Assembly: GCF_000156235.1 (NCBI RefSeq) | Contig: NZ_DS996805.1 | Location: forward strand, 999,323-1,063,322 | DNA: 64,000 bases | Direction of reading: 5' to 3' | Source: Pseudovibrio sp000156235 | GTDB taxonomy: Bacteria; Pseudomonadota; Alphaproteobacteria; Rhizobiales; Stappiaceae | The notes under the pieces: generated by a model | What the model saw: the letters and a program-made list of their open reading frames with translations, nothing else | Databases searched by the model: none | What the model was told of the DNA's origin: nothing | Made by a program: the position numbers and the translations under genes | Part shown: positions 8,112 through 16,519 of the stretch, in pieces | Numbering within the stretch: position 1 is the first letter of the stretch | Layout of the letters: each line of letters begins with the position of its first letter

Positions 8112-8839
8112 TGTCTGAAAAGTTCACTGCGGTCATCACTGGCGGCAACAAGGGCATTGGTGCGGCTTTGGCGAAGGAGATGCTGGAGGCTGGCTATACG
8201 GTGATTTGCTTGTCACGCCGAGAGCCTGAGTTTGAGCACCCTCACCTGCATTTTTATAAGACGGACCTACTGGATCAGGCGCAAGTGAGTGCGGCGGCGG
8301 AGGCGATTGCGGGTGAGCATGAGGTGACACACCTCATTCACAATGCAGGGCTGATCTTTCCCAACCTGATTGAGGAGGCTGAAGCGGATGACATTACGGG
8401 CTTGGCTCAGCTTCATCTGGGATCAGCTCTGACACTGCTTAAGGCGTTCTTGCCGAGCATGAAAGAGCGGCAGTTTGGGCGGGTTTTGTTTAATGGGTCG
8501 CGTGCGGCCTTGGGGGCAAAAACGCGGACGGCTTATAGTGCTTCCAAAGCGGGTATGATTGGCATGGCGCGCACATGGGCGCTGGAGCTGGCGCAGCATC
8601 AGATCACTGTGAATGTGGTCGCGCCTGGTCCGGTGAAGACCGACAACTTTTGGGGCATCATTCCCAAGGGGAGTGAACAGGAGCAGAAGTTGGCTGATGG
8701 CATTCCCATTGGACGCATTGGTACGGTGGAAGACATCACCAATGCCTTCATGTTCTTTGCTGATCCCAAGTCCAGCTTCATCACTGGGCAGACACTGTTT
8801 GTCTGTGGTGGCATGAGCGTGGGGACAGCTCTGCTCTAA
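8111..8839 (+). CDS. Short-chain dehydrogenase/reductase, active-site complete
   Basis: This 242-residue SDR has every classical motif: TGGNKGIG at the N terminus, HNAG, the catalytic Ser in NGSRAALG, and YSASK. It probably oxidises a hydroxy or cis-diol intermediate, or reduces a 3-oxoacyl-CoA, with NAD(P). The ATG overlaps the previous stop as TGATG, so it is the last coupled gene of the operon. It contrasts with the degenerate SDR fused to DUF35 two genes earlier. No terminator is obvious before the convergent soxR gene. Confidence 0.88.
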   Translation: MSEKFTAVITGGNKGIGAALAKEMLEAGYTVICLSRREPEFEHPHLHFYKTDLLDQAQVSAAAEAIAGEHEVTHLIHNAGLIFPNLIEEAEADDITGLAQLHLGSALTLLKAFLPSMKERQFGRVLFNGSRAALGAKTRTAYSASKAGMIGMARTWALELAQHQITVNVVAPGPVKTDNFWGIIPKGSEQEQKLADGIPIGRIGTVEDITNAFMFFADPKSSFITGQTLFVCGGMSVGTALL

Positions 8840-8894
8840 CTTAAAGTTCTGAATCAGATTCAGGTTGGGCGTGTAGCCACTTGATGCCGCTGAG

Positions 8895-9362
8895 TCAGGC
8901 GTTCTCAGTGTATGGTTTTCTGCGCCATCCCAGCAGGTGCGCACCTGGCCCCTGACTTTTCATCTTATCTTCTGGATTGAGGAGATGGCAGTCTGTCATC
9001 GACAAGCAGCCGCAGCCAATGCACTCGTTGAGACCTTCGCGCAGATCCTGCAGTTCCGCGATGCGTTTGTCCAGATCCTTCTGCCACCACGTGGAGAGCT
9101 TGGCCCAGTCACCTGCTGAGATCTTCTTCTCATTGGGCAGCTGATCCATAGCCGCTTTGATCTCTTTAAGCGGCACTCCCAGCTTCTGCGCGGCCTTGAT
9201 CACCGCAATCTTGCGCAGCACGGCTGCGGAGTATCTTCTGTGGTTCGCGTTGTTGCGCCAGGAGGTGATGAGCCCTTTTTCTTCGTAGAAATGAACGGCG
9301 GAGACTGCGATGCCGCTGCGCTCGGCGACCTGCCCGACGGTTAGCCCTTGCAAGGAGACCAT
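8895..9362 (-). CDS. soxR: Redox-sensitive MerR-family activator SoxR
   Basis: This protein senses redox-cycling compounds through a 2Fe-2S cluster and activates transcription. From ATG 9362 it is 155 residues, close to E. coli SoxR (154). The N-terminal MerR helix-turn-helix (LTVGQVAERSGIAVSAVHFY) is followed by a dimerisation helix and the cluster motif C114-IG-C117-G-C119-LSMTD-C125. An open extension runs to 9434, but AAGGA in GAATGAAGGA is best spaced for ATG 9362. The gene is divergent from the MBL-like gene and a SoxR box lies between them. Confidence 0.93.
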   Translation of the reverse strand: MVSLQGLTVGQVAERSGIAVSAVHFYEEKGLITSWRNNANHRRYSAAVLRKIAVIKAAQKLGVPLKEIKAAMDQLPNEKKISAGDWAKLSTWWQKDLDKRIAELQDLREGLNECIGCGCLSMTDCHLLNPEDKMKSQGPGAHLLGWRRKPYTENA

Positions 9363-9384
9363 TGTCATTCCTTCATTTTTTGCC

Positions 9385-9415
9385 TTGACCTCAACATTAC
9401 TTGAGGAATTAGAAG
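9385..9415 (+). promoter_or_regulatory. SoxR box with long-spacer promoter
   Basis: CCTCAACATTACTTGAGG at 9389-9406 differs by only a few central bases from the E. coli SoxR operator, and its outer arms CCTCAA/TTGAGG are perfect. TTGACC at 9385-9390 and TAGAAG at 9410-9415 are separated by 19 bases, the long spacer typical of MerR-family activated promoters. It faces the MBL-like gene at 9455, which is thus the likely SoxR target. It can also autoregulate soxR on the other strand. Confidence 0.85.
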
Positions 9416-9454
9416 AGATCATGGCAGTAATCAAGAGCCAATAAGGAATAACTG

Positions 9455-10096
9455 ATGAAGAAGATTTACGATGATCTGTGGCAGGTCCCTCTGGAGAAGC
9501 GATTTACGACATTGCTCTCCCACGCCTATTTTCTGAAAACACCAGATCGGAACATCCTGATTTCACATTTTGAAAATCAGGATGTCGCACATCAGTTACG
9601 TGAGATGGGCGGCGTTGATGAGCAGTATCTGTCTCACAATCACGAAATCTCAGAGAGTCTCGGAGAGTTGCGTTTCGTGCTTGGCTCAAAGCTCATCGGG
9701 CATGAGAACATTGCCAAGTTCTTTTCTGGTGATGTCGCTCCAGATCGACTTCTTAAAGGCAACGGGCCATTTGCCGGAGACGACGGATTTCAGGCGCTTT
9801 ATGCGCCCGGGCATACGGACAACAATCTGTGCTTCTATTATGCCTCGCCCACTGGCAAGAACTACCTGTTTACCGGCGATACGATCTATCTGGATAATGG
9901 CCGTTTCAGAACGCTGGTGATGACCAGTGATGGGGGTAACAGACAGGAGTTGGTGGCAACATTGCGCAGACTGAGAGAGCTGCCCGTGGACGTGATCCTT
10001 TGCAGCGTTGCCATGGGCCACTATGAGATCGTTGAAGTTACACAGTCTGAATGGCACGACCTGATCGACGAGAAAATCTGGGAGATCTTGGACTAA
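9455..10096 (+). CDS. Metallo-beta-lactamase-fold hydrolase, divergent metal motif, SoxR target
   Basis: This 213-residue protein has a metallo-beta-lactamase-like fold. The usual HxHxDH is H61-N-H63-E-I-S, so the site-two Asp and His are replaced. Other ligands are kept: H120 in APGHTDNN, D142 in FTGDTIY, and H189 near the C terminus. One metal site may therefore persist. A SoxR box lies 48 bases upstream, which suggests a role in detoxifying redox-cycling compounds or their products. The substrate is unknown. A strong hairpin terminator follows immediately. Confidence 0.8.
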   Translation: MKKIYDDLWQVPLEKRFTTLLSHAYFLKTPDRNILISHFENQDVAHQLREMGGVDEQYLSHNHEISESLGELRFVLGSKLIGHENIAKFFSGDVAPDRLLKGNGPFAGDDGFQALYAPGHTDNNLCFYYASPTGKNYLFTGDTIYLDNGRFRTLVMTSDGGNRQELVATLRRLRELPVDVILCSVAMGHYEIVEVTQSEWHDLIDEKIWEILD

Positions 10097-10097
10097 C

Positions 10098-10128
10098 AAA
10101 AAAGCCGGAGTGAACCACTCCGGCTTTT
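10098..10128. terminator. Bidirectional intrinsic terminator
   Basis: A perfect 12-bp inverted repeat (AAAGCCGGAGTG at 10101-10112 and its complement at 10116-10127) with a 3-base loop is flanked by A and T runs. It separates the MBL-like gene from the convergent sugar ABC transporter and can serve both. Confidence 0.88.
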
Positions 10129-10150
10129 GAACATGCTCTTACCTTTAAAA

Positions 10151-11266
10151 CTACGCGATGCGCATTTCAGAGGATGGATCAAACGGGATGGCTTTATCCA
10201 TGTTGATCGCGAACGGGACGTCCTGACCTGCAGTTACCTGCGCATCAGCCCGCATGCGTGCGTTGCAGTCCTTTCCGCCCAGAGAAGACATCACGTAGGT
10301 GTCTGAGCCCGCTGGTTCGGTGACGATGACGCGGTTGGTGATCTGCTCGATGTGGTTGGCCTTGCGGTCCGCTCCTTCAGGATCAGTGATCGCTTCTGGG
10401 CGGATGCCCAGCACGATTTCCTTCTGATCAAAGCCCTTCAGAGCTTCGGTCGGGTTGGAGAACTTGAGATTCACCTGATCGCTCAAACCGGTTGGCAGCT
10501 GCGCGAAAATGCCATCGCCGTTGGCGACGACCTTTGCAGGCACCAGGTTCATGCTTGGAGAACCCATAAAGCTTGCCACAAACAGGTTCGCAGGCGTGTC
10601 ATAGATCTCTTTTGGCGTGCCCAACTGCTGTACGTAACCGCCATTCATCACAGCGATGCGCGTGGACAGCGTCATTGCTTCGATCTGGTCGTGGGTCACG
10701 TAAACAATAGTGGTGCCAAGCTTCTGGTGCAGCTTCTTGATCTCAGTGCGCATGTCCACACGCAGCTTTGCATCAAGGTTGGAAAGCGGCTCATCGAACA
10801 GGAAAACGTCCGGATCGCGCACAAGCGCACGGCCCATGGCTACGCGCTGACGCTGACCGCCTGAGAGCTGGCCCGGTTTACGGTTCAGCAGCTGCTTGAT
10901 CTGCAGCATTTCAGCGACTTCGTTCATGGACTTGTCGCGCTCAGCCTTGGCAACGCCGTGCATTTCCAGACCGAACGTGATGTTCTGGCCTACGGTCATG
11001 TTTGGATACAGCGCGTAGGACTGGAACACCATGGCGATGTTACGCTTGGACGGGTGGACCCCGTTCATAGTCTGCCCTTTGATGTCGATGGTGCCGGAGG
11101 TGATGTCCTCCAGACCAGCGATCATGTTGAGCAGAGTGGATTTACCGCAACCGGACGGCCCGACGAGAACAAGGAACTCCCCTTCTTCCACGTCGATATC
11201 GATGTTGTGAAGCACCTTTGTAGAGCCGTAAGACTTGGTCGCATTGTTGATTTTCAGAAAGCTCAT
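10151..11266 (-). CDS. Sugar ABC transporter ATP-binding protein, MalK/UgpC family
   Basis: This 371-residue ATPase powers sugar import. Walker A is GPSGCGKST, the signature is LSGGQRQRVAMGRAL, Walker B is VFLFDEPLSNLD, and the switch His is in YVTHDQ. The C-terminal third (from about 235) is the TOBE regulatory domain of MalK-type proteins. The gene starts 5 bases after the stop of the second permease gene, with an AAGGGA ribosome binding site. It ends at the bidirectional terminator, so it closes the operon 14412 to 10151. Confidence 0.92.
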   Translation of the reverse strand: MSFLKINNATKSYGSTKVLHNIDIDVEEGEFLVLVGPSGCGKSTLLNMIAGLEDITSGTIDIKGQTMNGVHPSKRNIAMVFQSYALYPNMTVGQNITFGLEMHGVAKAERDKSMNEVAEMLQIKQLLNRKPGQLSGGQRQRVAMGRALVRDPDVFLFDEPLSNLDAKLRVDMRTEIKKLHQKLGTTIVYVTHDQIEAMTLSTRIAVMNGGYVQQLGTPKEIYDTPANLFVASFMGSPSMNLVPAKVVANGDGIFAQLPTGLSDQVNLKFSNPTEALKGFDQKEIVLGIRPEAITDPEGADRKANHIEQITNRVIVTEPAGSDTYVMSSLGGKDCNARMRADAQVTAGQDVPFAINMDKAIPFDPSSEMRIA

Positions 11267-11271
11267 AGTAC

Positions 11272-12153
11272 TTATCCCTTCACCGATCCGGCCATCAGGC
11301 CTCTTACGAAGTAGCGGCCAGCCACGATGTACACGAGCAATGTCGGCAATGCGGCGAGGATCGCTCCGGCAAAATGAACGTTATATTCTTTGACGCCCGT
11401 TGAAGAGCTGACGAGGTTGTTCAGAGCCACGGTCATTGGCTGACTATCAAGATCCGCAAAGGACGCACCAAACAGGAAGTCATTCCAGATGTTGGTGAAC
11501 TGCCAGATGACGGAAACCACGATGATTGGACCTGAACTTGGCAGCATGATGCGCCAGAAGATGCGGAAGAACCCTGCTCCATCAATCTGTGCTGCGCGGA
11601 TCAGCTCTGTCGGGAACACCTGATAGTAGTTTCTGAAGTACAGCGTGGTGAAGCCAAGGCCGTAGACCACGTGCACCAGAACAAGACCCGGTGTAGAACC
11701 CGCGATGCCGAGGAAACCAAGCACACGCGCCATTGGGATCAACACGATCTGGAATGGAATGAAGCAGGCAAACAGCATCAGACCGAACAGGATGGTATCA
11801 CCCTTAAAGCGCCACTTGGTCAGCACGTAGCCATTCAAAGCACCCAGAACGGTTGAGATTGCAACTGCCGGGAATACCATTTTCAGGGAGTTCCAGAAGT
11901 ATGGTTTCAAACCTGTTGGCTCAACACCGATCTGCGCGCTGTTCCAGGCTTTGAGCCATGGTTCCAGCGTAAAGGCCTGAGGCAGCGCCATCATGTTGCC
12001 ACCCGTGATTTCAGAGAGCGGCTTTACGGAGTTGATGACCATGATGCCGAATGGCAGCAGGTAGAACGTGGCGAACAGGATCAACATCAGGTAGATGAAT
12101 GCGCGCGTGATGCGCCCTGTGTTGATGGCATTATCTGTCGAGGCTACGGACAT
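11272..12153 (-). CDS. Sugar ABC transporter permease, MalG family
   Basis: This 293-residue inner-membrane protein has about six transmembrane segments. The EAA loop that docks with the ATPase is visible as ELIRAAQIDGAGFFRIFWRI. Its ATG overlaps the stop of the first permease gene (TAATG), indicating translational coupling. With the neighbouring permease it forms the channel of the glucose/mannose-type importer. Confidence 0.9.
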   Translation of the reverse strand: MSVASTDNAINTGRITRAFIYLMLILFATFYLLPFGIMVINSVKPLSEITGGNMMALPQAFTLEPWLKAWNSAQIGVEPTGLKPYFWNSLKMVFPAVAISTVLGALNGYVLTKWRFKGDTILFGLMLFACFIPFQIVLIPMARVLGFLGIAGSTPGLVLVHVVYGLGFTTLYFRNYYQVFPTELIRAAQIDGAGFFRIFWRIMLPSSGPIIVVSVIWQFTNIWNDFLFGASFADLDSQPMTVALNNLVSSSTGVKEYNVHFAGAILAALPTLLVYIVAGRYFVRGLMAGSVKG

Positions 12154-13094
12154 TATTTTTTCTCCCGCAGTTCGGCATAGAGGTACGGCACCATGATCGC
12201 GGCAATGGTCATAAGCATGATAACAGCGGAGCTGGCACCGATACCCATCTGGTTGCGCGTGAAGGTGTACGAGTACATGAAGGTCGCTGGCACCTCAGTA
12301 GCGCGGCCAGGCCCACCACCAGTCAATGCCACGACAAGGTCGTAGGACTTGATGGCGAGGTGTGACAGGATCACAAAGGCTGACAGGAATGCCGGACGCA
12401 GCTGCGGAATGATGATGCGGCGGTACATGTTCCAGTTGGACGCACCGTCGATCTGAGCTGCTTTGAGGATCTCATTATCGATGCCGCGTAGACCAGCAAG
12501 GAACATGGCCATCACAAAGCCGGATGTTTGCCAGACCGCAGCAATCACAACGGTGTAGATTGCAAAGTCGCGGTTTTTGATCCAGTCGAACTCGAAGCTT
12601 TCCCAGCCCCACAGGTGCATGGTGTGCTCAAGGCCGATGCCCGGATCGAGGAACCATTTCCATGCCGTACCTGTCACGATGAAGCTGAGCGCCATCGGAT
12701 ACAGGAAGATTGGACGCAAGAAGCCCTCACCGCGGATCTTCTGGTCCAGAAAAATCGCAAGGCTCAAGCCGATGGCTGTACAGATTGCGATGTACAGACC
12801 GGCGAAGATGCCGAGGTTTTTGATGGCAATGGACCAATGCCGCAGCTGGAATAGCTTTTCATAGTTCTCCAGCCCTACCCAATCGTAAACCGGCAGGATG
12901 CGGCTTCCTGTGAAGGAGAGATATACGGAGAAAATGATAAATCCATAGACAAAGACCAAGATCAGAGCCAAGGAGGGTGATAGCACCAGTTTTGGAATGA
13001 GATTTTGGAGTCTTGTCCGCAGGTCCGGTTTTACTGCCGTTGGCGCTTGGTAGTCAGCGGCCATGGCAACGGATGAAGTGGTCTGGTCGACCAT
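12153..13094 (-). CDS. Sugar ABC transporter permease, MalF family
   Basis: This 313-residue inner-membrane protein begins with a cytoplasmic stretch of about 40 residues, then six predicted helices. The EAA loop is EILKAAQIDGASNWNMYRRI. It lies 67 bases downstream of the binding-protein gene, with a hairpin in the gap, so its transcript level is probably lower than that of the binding protein. A purine-rich GGGGGCAGGGA ribosome binding site precedes the ATG. Confidence 0.9.
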   Translation of the reverse strand: MVDQTTSSVAMAADYQAPTAVKPDLRTRLQNLIPKLVLSPSLALILVFVYGFIIFSVYLSFTGSRILPVYDWVGLENYEKLFQLRHWSIAIKNLGIFAGLYIAICTAIGLSLAIFLDQKIRGEGFLRPIFLYPMALSFIVTGTAWKWFLDPGIGLEHTMHLWGWESFEFDWIKNRDFAIYTVVIAAVWQTSGFVMAMFLAGLRGIDNEILKAAQIDGASNWNMYRRIIIPQLRPAFLSAFVILSHLAIKSYDLVVALTGGGPGRATEVPATFMYSYTFTRNQMGIGASSAVIMLMTIAAIMVPYLYAELREKK

Positions 13095-13132
13095 GATCCC
13101 TGCCCCCAGATATTATGTTGTTTTTTCGAAAA

Positions 13133-13154
13133 TGGGGCCGACGCATCGGCCCCA
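13133..13154 (-). terminator. Intra-operon hairpin between binding protein and permeases
   Basis: A 9-bp perfect stem (TGGGGCCGA at 13133-13141 and its complement at 13146-13154) with a 4-base loop lies just after the binding-protein stop. On the minus strand it is followed by TTTTCG. It likely attenuates read-through or protects the 3' end of the binding-protein mRNA. Confidence 0.65.
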
Positions 13155-13161
13155 CTTAAAA

Positions 13162-14412
13162 TTACTTCGCGATGGAGACAGCGTCTACCAGCTCTTCAAC
13201 AGCAGTAGCGGAGTCGTACTCACCGTTAAAGTGTGCAGTTACAACGTCATAAATGGCGTTTTTCACGGATGCTGGTGCAGAGTGGCCATGCGCCATGGAA
13301 CCGAAGAGGTTACCGCTTGCTGCAGCTGCTGCCAGATCTTTCATGCCCTGTTTTGCACATGCATCAAACGCTTCGTCAGAAACGTCGGTACGTGCTGGAA
13401 CAGAACCCTTCACTACGTTAAACGCAGACTGGAAGGTTGGAGAAAGGATCGCGCTTGCCAGAGCTGCCTGCTCTTTGGACACTTCACCGCCCTGATCGAA
13501 CATTGCGAACTGGTCAGCGTTGAAGGTGACCTGGTTCTGCGTGCCTGGGAAGCGGAAACAGAGGAAGTCTTCGCCTGGCTTTTTGCCAGCGCCGAGGAAC
13601 TCACCTTTTGCCCAGTCACCCATCATCTGGAAACCAGCTTCGCCGTTGATGACCATTGCAGTTGCAAGGTTCCAGTCACGACCGGAGAAGTTTTCGTCAA
13701 CGTTTGCGCGCAGGACAGCCATGCGATCAAACGCTTCTTTCATGGTGTCAGAACCAAGAGCAGCTTCGTCCAGATCGATGAATGCAGCTTTATAGAAGTC
13801 TGCGCCACCGGTGCTCATGACGATTGCGTCGAACAGGGTTGCGTCCTGCCAAGCCTGACCGCCGTGTGCGAGTGGTGTTACGCCAGCTGCTTTCAGCTTA
13901 TCAAGCGCTGCGGTGAACTCTTCCCAAGTGGTTGGAGCTGCAATGCCGTGCTTGTCCAGCACTGCTTTGTTTGCCCATACCCAGTTGGTGGAGTGTACGT
14001 TTACTGGCGCGGAGATCCACTTGCCATCGTACTTCGCAAAACGCTGAAGAGCAGCAGGAACAACTTTGTCCCAGCCTTCTTTTGCAGCAACTGCGTTCAG
14101 GTCAGCCAAAGCGCCTTCTTTCGCCCAGTCCTGGATGTCGAAACCGAGCATCTGAACTGCAGTTGGCGCGTTGCCAGCTGTAACGCGTGCACGCAGAACG
14201 GTCATTGCGGATTCACCGCCGCCGCCTGCTACAGGCATATCAGCCCAACCGATGCCCTGAGATTCCAAGTCTTTCTTCAGTACGTTCAGCGCAGCCGCTT
14301 CACCGCCTGAAGTCCACCAGTGCAGAACTTCCACGTCTGCCGCTACGGATGTGGTTGCTGTTGCAGCCAGCAGTGCCAGAGCGGATGTGGTTTTCACTAG
14401 TAGTTTGTGCAT
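13162..14412 (-). CDS. Glucose/mannose-type ABC transporter periplasmic binding protein (GtsA-like)
   Basis: This family 1 binding protein is 416 residues from ATG 14412, which has a GGGAGG ribosome binding site; an open extension to 14430 is not supported. A signal peptide (to about residue 24, TTSVAA) precedes VEVLHWWTSGGEAAALNVL. That stretch and the later AHGGQAWQD, GRDWNLATAMVINGEAGFQMMG and FNVVKGSVPAR strongly resemble the Pseudomonas glucose-binding protein GtsA. The ligand is thus probably glucose, mannose or a glucoside. The divergent LacI gene at 14619 is the likely regulator. Confidence 0.9.
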   Translation of the reverse strand: MHKLLVKTTSALALLAATATTSVAADVEVLHWWTSGGEAAALNVLKKDLESQGIGWADMPVAGGGGESAMTVLRARVTAGNAPTAVQMLGFDIQDWAKEGALADLNAVAAKEGWDKVVPAALQRFAKYDGKWISAPVNVHSTNWVWANKAVLDKHGIAAPTTWEEFTAALDKLKAAGVTPLAHGGQAWQDATLFDAIVMSTGGADFYKAAFIDLDEAALGSDTMKEAFDRMAVLRANVDENFSGRDWNLATAMVINGEAGFQMMGDWAKGEFLGAGKKPGEDFLCFRFPGTQNQVTFNADQFAMFDQGGEVSKEQAALASAILSPTFQSAFNVVKGSVPARTDVSDEAFDACAKQGMKDLAAAAASGNLFGSMAHGHSAPASVKNAIYDVVTAHFNGEYDSATAVEELVDAVSIAK

Positions 14413-14470
14413 GTGTTGCCTCCCGATCACAACTTAAAATTTCTACACAAAAATACGACTAACATAGTAC

Positions 14471-14484
14471 TTATAACGTTACAA
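14471..14484. promoter_or_regulatory. Candidate LacI-family operator 1
   Basis: TAACGTTA (14474-14481) is a perfect 8-bp palindrome with the central CG typical of LacI-family operators. It lies about 60 bases upstream of the binding-protein start. The surrounding ACGTTATAAG (complement) is partly repeated at 14570-14578, suggesting two sites for one regulator. Confidence 0.45.
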
Positions 14485-14563
14485 ATATCGGATCTGTCAA
14501 TGCCAAAAGTGAAGCCATTGACTTGAATGATCTTTTTTGTATCAAATGCTACTCACTGAATTT

Positions 14564-14580
14564 GTTGCATCGTTATAATG
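14564..14580. promoter_or_regulatory. Candidate LacI-family operator 2
   Basis: TTGCATCGTTATAATGA shares the core CGTTATAA with operator 1 (in opposite orientation) and lies about 40 bases upstream of the lacI-type start, suitable for autoregulation. The match is partial. Confidence 0.3.
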
Positions 14581-14618
14581 AAGATCTGACTGACTTACGG
14601 TAGGTAAACTGGTTTCAT

Positions 14619-15671
14619 ATGCCGACGAAAAAACCAACAATTTCCTCCTCTCACTCCGCTTCGAAACCGACGCAGAAGACAATTGCGGAAATCACCGGCC
14701 TTGCGGTGACAACTGTCTCGCGGGCGCTTCAGGGGGATGAAAAGATTGCACAGGCAACCCGCCTGCGCGTAAGTAAAGTTGCTGAAGAAATCGGCTATGT
14801 TCCTGATCGCGCCGCTCAAAGGTTGCGTACGGGCAAGACCAAAGTTGTTTCGCTGATTCTCGATCCACACAACGAAATCCTTGGGTTTGGGAACTCCCTG
14901 ATCACCGGTGTGGCTCATGCTTTGGCGGGGACGGATTATCATTTGAACGTGACACCGCAGTTTCTTGGCGGTGACCCGATTGAGCCGGTTGAGTACATCG
15001 TGCGCAATAAGCTGGCGGACGGAATCATCTTCTCACGGACGCGCCCTTTTGATGAGCGGGTGCGGTTTCTGCGGGAGCGCAGTTTTCCGTTCACCACGCA
15101 TGGACGGACTGAATTCGGTTATCAGCACTCCTACGTTGACTATGACAACGAGAAGTTTGCCTACGAGTCCGTGCTGCGATTGATGCAGAAAGGACGGCGG
15201 CGGATTTGCATTATCCTGCCCCCTAACCAGTTCACGTTCCACCAGCATCTGAACTACGGCTATATGCGCGCCATCCGTCAGGAAGGGCTGCAGAGCTATA
15301 TTCCGGGTGGGATCAGTCTGGATTCGGATATGCCGGAAGTGTTTGAGTGGGCGAAGAACATCGCCAGCTCACCGGAAGCGCCTGATGGGTTCATCTGTCC
15401 GGGTGAAACATCATTCCTTGCGATTGCGAACGGTTATCGTCAGGCCGGGAAAGCGCGTGGGTTGGATTTTGATGCGGTGGTGAAGTCAAGTTCGCAGACG
15501 CTGCATCAGATTGATCCGCACATCGACAACATCAGTGAAGACATTCAGGAAGCTGGCGTTCTGCTGGGTACCAACCTGCTGAAAACCATGGAACATCCGG
15601 ATGGCCCGTTTGAGCAGACCATCCAGGATCCGGATATCACTTTCCCGTCTCTCAAGTCCTTTCAGGACTGA
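14619..15671 (+). CDS. LacI-family transcriptional regulator of the sugar ABC operon
   Basis: This 350-residue repressor-type protein has an N-terminal helix-turn-helix (TQKTIAEITGLAVTTVSRAL, about 18-37) with the hinge helix RAAQRLRTGKT, then a periplasmic-binding-like sensor domain. Before the helix-turn-helix there is a Ser/Thr/Lys-rich tail of about 17 residues. It is divergent from the glucose-type ABC operon and probably senses the imported sugar. The gene ends 3 bases before the convergent HD gene, without an obvious terminator. Confidence 0.9.
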   Translation: MPTKKPTISSSHSASKPTQKTIAEITGLAVTTVSRALQGDEKIAQATRLRVSKVAEEIGYVPDRAAQRLRTGKTKVVSLILDPHNEILGFGNSLITGVAHALAGTDYHLNVTPQFLGGDPIEPVEYIVRNKLADGIIFSRTRPFDERVRFLRERSFPFTTHGRTEFGYQHSYVDYDNEKFAYESVLRLMQKGRRRICIILPPNQFTFHQHLNYGYMRAIRQEGLQSYIPGGISLDSDMPEVFEWAKNIASSPEAPDGFICPGETSFLAIANGYRQAGKARGLDFDAVVKSSSQTLHQIDPHIDNISEDIQEAGVLLGTNLLKTMEHPDGPFEQTIQDPDITFPSLKSFQD

Positions 15672-15674
15672 GAT

Positions 15675-16367
15675 TCAGGAGGCGACTTTCGACGTTTCTT
15701 CTTCAATCCAAAGATCGTGACTTTCAGGATAGGTGAAGCCTGTTTCAGCGGCCAGTTGCTTTAGGAAGCCGATCATGTAGTCGGTGCGTTCGCGCGCGAC
15801 TTCGCAGCCTTCCTTGGTCTGCATGGTTTTATGCAGTTTCAGGAGCTTCAGGGCGAAGTGATCGACACCGAAGGCCTTGTCATCAAGCTCACGCTCACTG
15901 GCGAACAGATCACCACCATGGAACAGGTTGGAGTTCATGGTTTTAGCGATGTAGAACGTGCGCGCGATACCAATAGCACCGAGGGATTCCAGACGATCTG
16001 CATCTTGCAGAATCTTGGCTTCGATGGTTTGTGGCTCGATTTCCGCTGAGAAGCTGTGCGCTTCGATCGCGTGTTTGATCCGTTCGATTTTATCAGCAGC
16101 TACGTCGAGTTCCTGAAGGATCGGCTCAGCTGCGTCTGCGGACAGTTTGGAGGCTTTTGCACGGTCCGGGGAGTTCTTGGGAACGTTGACCAGATCATGC
16201 AAATAGGCCGCAGCGACAAGTACTTCCTCGTCCCCTTCGCCGCGGCGTGCAGCGATATCCAGCGCAGCTAGTTTTACACGGCGGGCGTGGTAGAGATCAT
16301 GACTGGCATCATCACTCTGATCATGCGCTTTCAGCGCGGCTTCCAACTTCTTTTCGAACTCAATCAT
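15675..16367 (-). CDS. HD-domain phosphohydrolase
   Basis: This 230-residue soluble protein has the HD metal-binding pattern: H near residue 27 in HDLYHARRV, the HD pair in AYLHDLVN, and a distal D in LQDADRLESLGAIGIAR. The arrangement matches the stand-alone YedJ-like family of predicted nucleotide or phosphoester hydrolases, whose substrate is not known. It is convergent with the LacI gene and stands alone on this strand before the alkaline phosphatase gene. Confidence 0.85.
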   Translation of the reverse strand: MIEFEKKLEAALKAHDQSDDASHDLYHARRVKLAALDIAARRGEGDEEVLVAAAYLHDLVNVPKNSPDRAKASKLSADAAEPILQELDVAADKIERIKHAIEAHSFSAEIEPQTIEAKILQDADRLESLGAIGIARTFYIAKTMNSNLFHGGDLFASERELDDKAFGVDHFALKLLKLHKTMQTKEGCEVARERTDYMIGFLKQLAAETGFTYPESHDLWIEEETSKVAS

Positions 16368-16519
16368 CGGAACTCACTTTTGCAAAATGAGCCCGAAACC
16401 TACGTCAGGTCAGTGTGCATTTCGAGGCTAAACTAACCTGATCCCCCGACAAATTTTCGCGAGGTCCGAGAGACGCCAAAGTCGATATTGTGCATGATAC
16501 ACCAAGGTACCAGGCGCCT

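Noticed and set aside
13063..14310. 415-codon open frame on the plus strand opposite the sugar-binding protein gene
   Set aside because: It is antisense to a clear GtsA-like gene, is very rich in Cys, and has no ribosome binding site or family motif.
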